DNA of 64,000 bases. Source: Colwellia sp. 75C3 (GTDB lineage Bacteria > Pseudomonadota > Gammaproteobacteria > Enterobacterales > Alteromonadaceae). The translations under genes and the position numbers were made by a program. Each line of letters opens with the position of its first letter. Position 1 is the stretch's first letter. The stretch lies in contig NZ_PJAU01000060.1 in NCBI RefSeq assembly GCF_002836255.1, forward strand, positions 248,001 to 312,000, read 5' to 3'. Under the pieces are notes generated by a model. It saw only the letters and a list, made by a program, of their open reading frames with translations. It was not told the origin of the DNA and did not search any database. This document shows, piece after piece, positions 62,725 to 64,000 of this stretch.

Positions 62725-63492
62725 GTGAATAACAACGAAGTTTTAGCTGAACAGGCTGATAATAAAAATATTCCTCAACATATTGCTATCATCATGGATG
62801 GTAATGGTCGCTGGGCACAGTTACAAGGCAAGGGACGAGTTGCAGGGCATAAAGCGGGTGTTGAATCAGTGCGAGCAGTTGTGGCTAGTGCACGTAAATC
62901 GAATGTTAAAGCATTAACACTCTTTGCTTTTAGTAGTGAGAATTGGCAACGCCCGGCAAAAGAAGTAGGTGTGCTAATGGATTTGTTTATGTATGTATTA
63001 ACTAAAGAAGTTAAACGTTTACATAAGCATAATATTCGCTTTCAAGTAGTAGGTGATTTAAGCCGTTTTTCTGATAAGTTACAAAAAAACATTGCTAAAT
63101 CAGAGCAGCTCACCGCCGATAATACCGGTTTAGTTTTATCTATTGCGGCAAACTACGGTGGTCGTTGGGATATAGCTCAAGCAGCTAAAAAACTAGCCAG
63201 TGATGTCAATCAAGGCATTATATCTCTTGATGATATTAATGAAGAGTCACTCAATGAACAAACTTGTCTAGCAGACCTGCCCACCTTAGATCTACTTATC
63301 CGTACCGGTGGTGATTGTCGAATTAGTAATTTTCTTTTATGGCAAGCTGCCTATGCTGAACTTTTTTTCACTGATACGTTATGGCCAGACTTCAATGAAA
63401 TAAAATTTCAAGAAGCGATAAACTGCTTTGATCAGCGAGAGCGTCGTTTTGGCAAGACGGGTGAACAAGCAAGAAACGAACAAACATCGTAA
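62725..63492 (+). CDS. uppS: UppS, undecaprenyl diphosphate synthase
   Basis: UppS is the cis-prenyltransferase that makes the C55 lipid carrier for peptidoglycan and other envelope polymers. The start is GTG 62725. The 255-residue protein has the catalytic aspartate D25 in IAIIMDGNGRWAQ, plus GHKAGVESVRAVV, LTLFAFSSENWQRP and LLIRTGGDCRISNFLLWQAAYAEL in parts. It is followed by cdsA. Confidence 0.97.
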   Translation: MNNNEVLAEQADNKNIPQHIAIIMDGNGRWAQLQGKGRVAGHKAGVESVRAVVASARKSNVKALTLFAFSSENWQRPAKEVGVLMDLFMYVLTKEVKRLHKHNIRFQVVGDLSRFSDKLQKNIAKSEQLTADNTGLVLSIAANYGGRWDIAQAAKKLASDVNQGIISLDDINEESLNEQTCLADLPTLDLLIRTGGDCRISNFLLWQAAYAELFFTDTLWPDFNEIKFQEAINCFDQRERRFGKTGEQARNEQTS

Positions 63493-63618
63493 GACGATAG
63501 ACAAAATAGCGTTAACAAAAAATATAATTAAGAACAGCAAGCCAAGTCAATTACTCAGAGCTTGCCTGACTAACCATTAGTCCATTACAACTATCTACTA
63601 AAAATAAAAGGGTAGCCC

Positions 63619-64000
63619 TTGTTAAAACAACGAATTATAACGGCTTTAATATTAGCACCAGCAGCAGTCTCAGCAATTTTCTATTTGCCCATTAACTATT
63701 TTGCAGGGCTTTTAATGGCAATTATCGCCATAGGTGCATGGGAATGGGCCCGTTTTATGGGCTTAATCGATACCATTCAACGTTTAAGTTATGCTGTAGT
63801 TACCACAGCATTAATAGGGCTCTTATGGTATCTATTACCGGTAGATGAAACATGGTTCGTGATCTCTGGCGTACAATATGAAATAACTTCTCTGCTGTGG
63901 TTAAGTGTTGTTTGGTGGATGTTCGCTGCTTTATTAATGTTTTTTTACCCGAAGTCGAACACTTTTTGGGCGAGTAATAAATTTATTATTGCCATCTTTG
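63619..64000 (+). CDS. cdsA: CdsA, phosphatidate cytidylyltransferase (N-terminal part)
   Basis: CdsA makes CDP-diacylglycerol, the branch point of phospholipid synthesis. The frame starts at TTG 63619 (MLKQRIITALILAPAAVSAI) with AAAGGG upstream, and runs off the right edge after 127 codons. The visible part has several hydrophobic helices and matches the E. coli N-terminus, including IGAWEWARFMG, LWLSVVWWMFAALLMFFYP and the following SNTFW. The catalytic CDP-binding C-terminal region lies outside the window. Confidence 0.93.
   Translation, partial: MLKQRIITALILAPAAVSAIFYLPINYFAGLLMAIIAIGAWEWARFMGLIDTIQRLSYAVVTTALIGLLWYLLPVDETWFVISGVQYEITSLLWLSVVWWMFAALLMFFYPKSNTFWASNKFIIAIF

Noticed and set aside
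1..64000. tRNA, rRNA, CRISPR arrays, prophage, integrase or transposase genes
   Set aside because: None was recognised in the intergenic regions or the open frames of either strand.

Overview
The window is a chromosomal segment of an AT-rich marine gammaproteobacterium of the Alteromonadales, most likely Colwellia or a close relative. I infer this from the Vibrio/Shewanella-type polar flagellar gene order, the FlrABC regulators, a DUF2986 gene and MITE-like repeats of a type common in this order. No rRNA, tRNA, CRISPR, prophage or transposase gene was found.

Positions 1-36340 form one near-continuous polar flagellum and chemotaxis locus. A minus-strand flagellin gene (340-2097) has a predicted zinc-metalloprotease domain with HEMTH in its surface region, so it encodes a flagellinolysin. 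It has a textbook sigma-28 promoter and is divergent from flrA. Next come flrB-flrC, fliEFGHIJKLMNOPQR, flhB, flhA, flhF, flhG, fliA, cheYZAB, motCD, parC, parP, cheW and a DUF2802 gene. Sigma-54 promoters are visible before flrB, fliE and flhA, which matches a hierarchy of FlrA/sigma-54 driving FlrBC and the basal body, then FliA driving filament genes. FlhF and FlhG set flagellar position and number. ParC and ParP place the chemoreceptor array at the same pole.

Positions 36580-45137 carry mlaA, ribH-nusB-thiL-pgpA, a ribosome hibernation factor and a two-gene RND efflux pump. Positions 45240-50559 hold small conserved hypotheticals, dbpA, zapE, a DUF2884 gene with a near-sigma-54 site upstream, and a DTW-domain tRNA modification gene.

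Positions 50658-58878 are a minus-strand housekeeping block (serA, rpiA, dapD, glnD, map, a DsbA-fold protein). Two full-length MITE-like elements and a pair of degenerate ones lie in its gaps. Positions 59295-64000 are the conserved rpsB-tsf-pyrH-frr-uppS-cdsA block, with cdsA cut by the right edge. Several leader and terminator structures here suggest post-initiation control.

The most notable content is the proteolytic flagellin. Next are the three-fold acidic repeat in the CheA linker, the eleven-glycine GxxxG ladder in FliH, the repeat family between the housekeeping genes, and a terminator-like hairpin immediately before pyrH.
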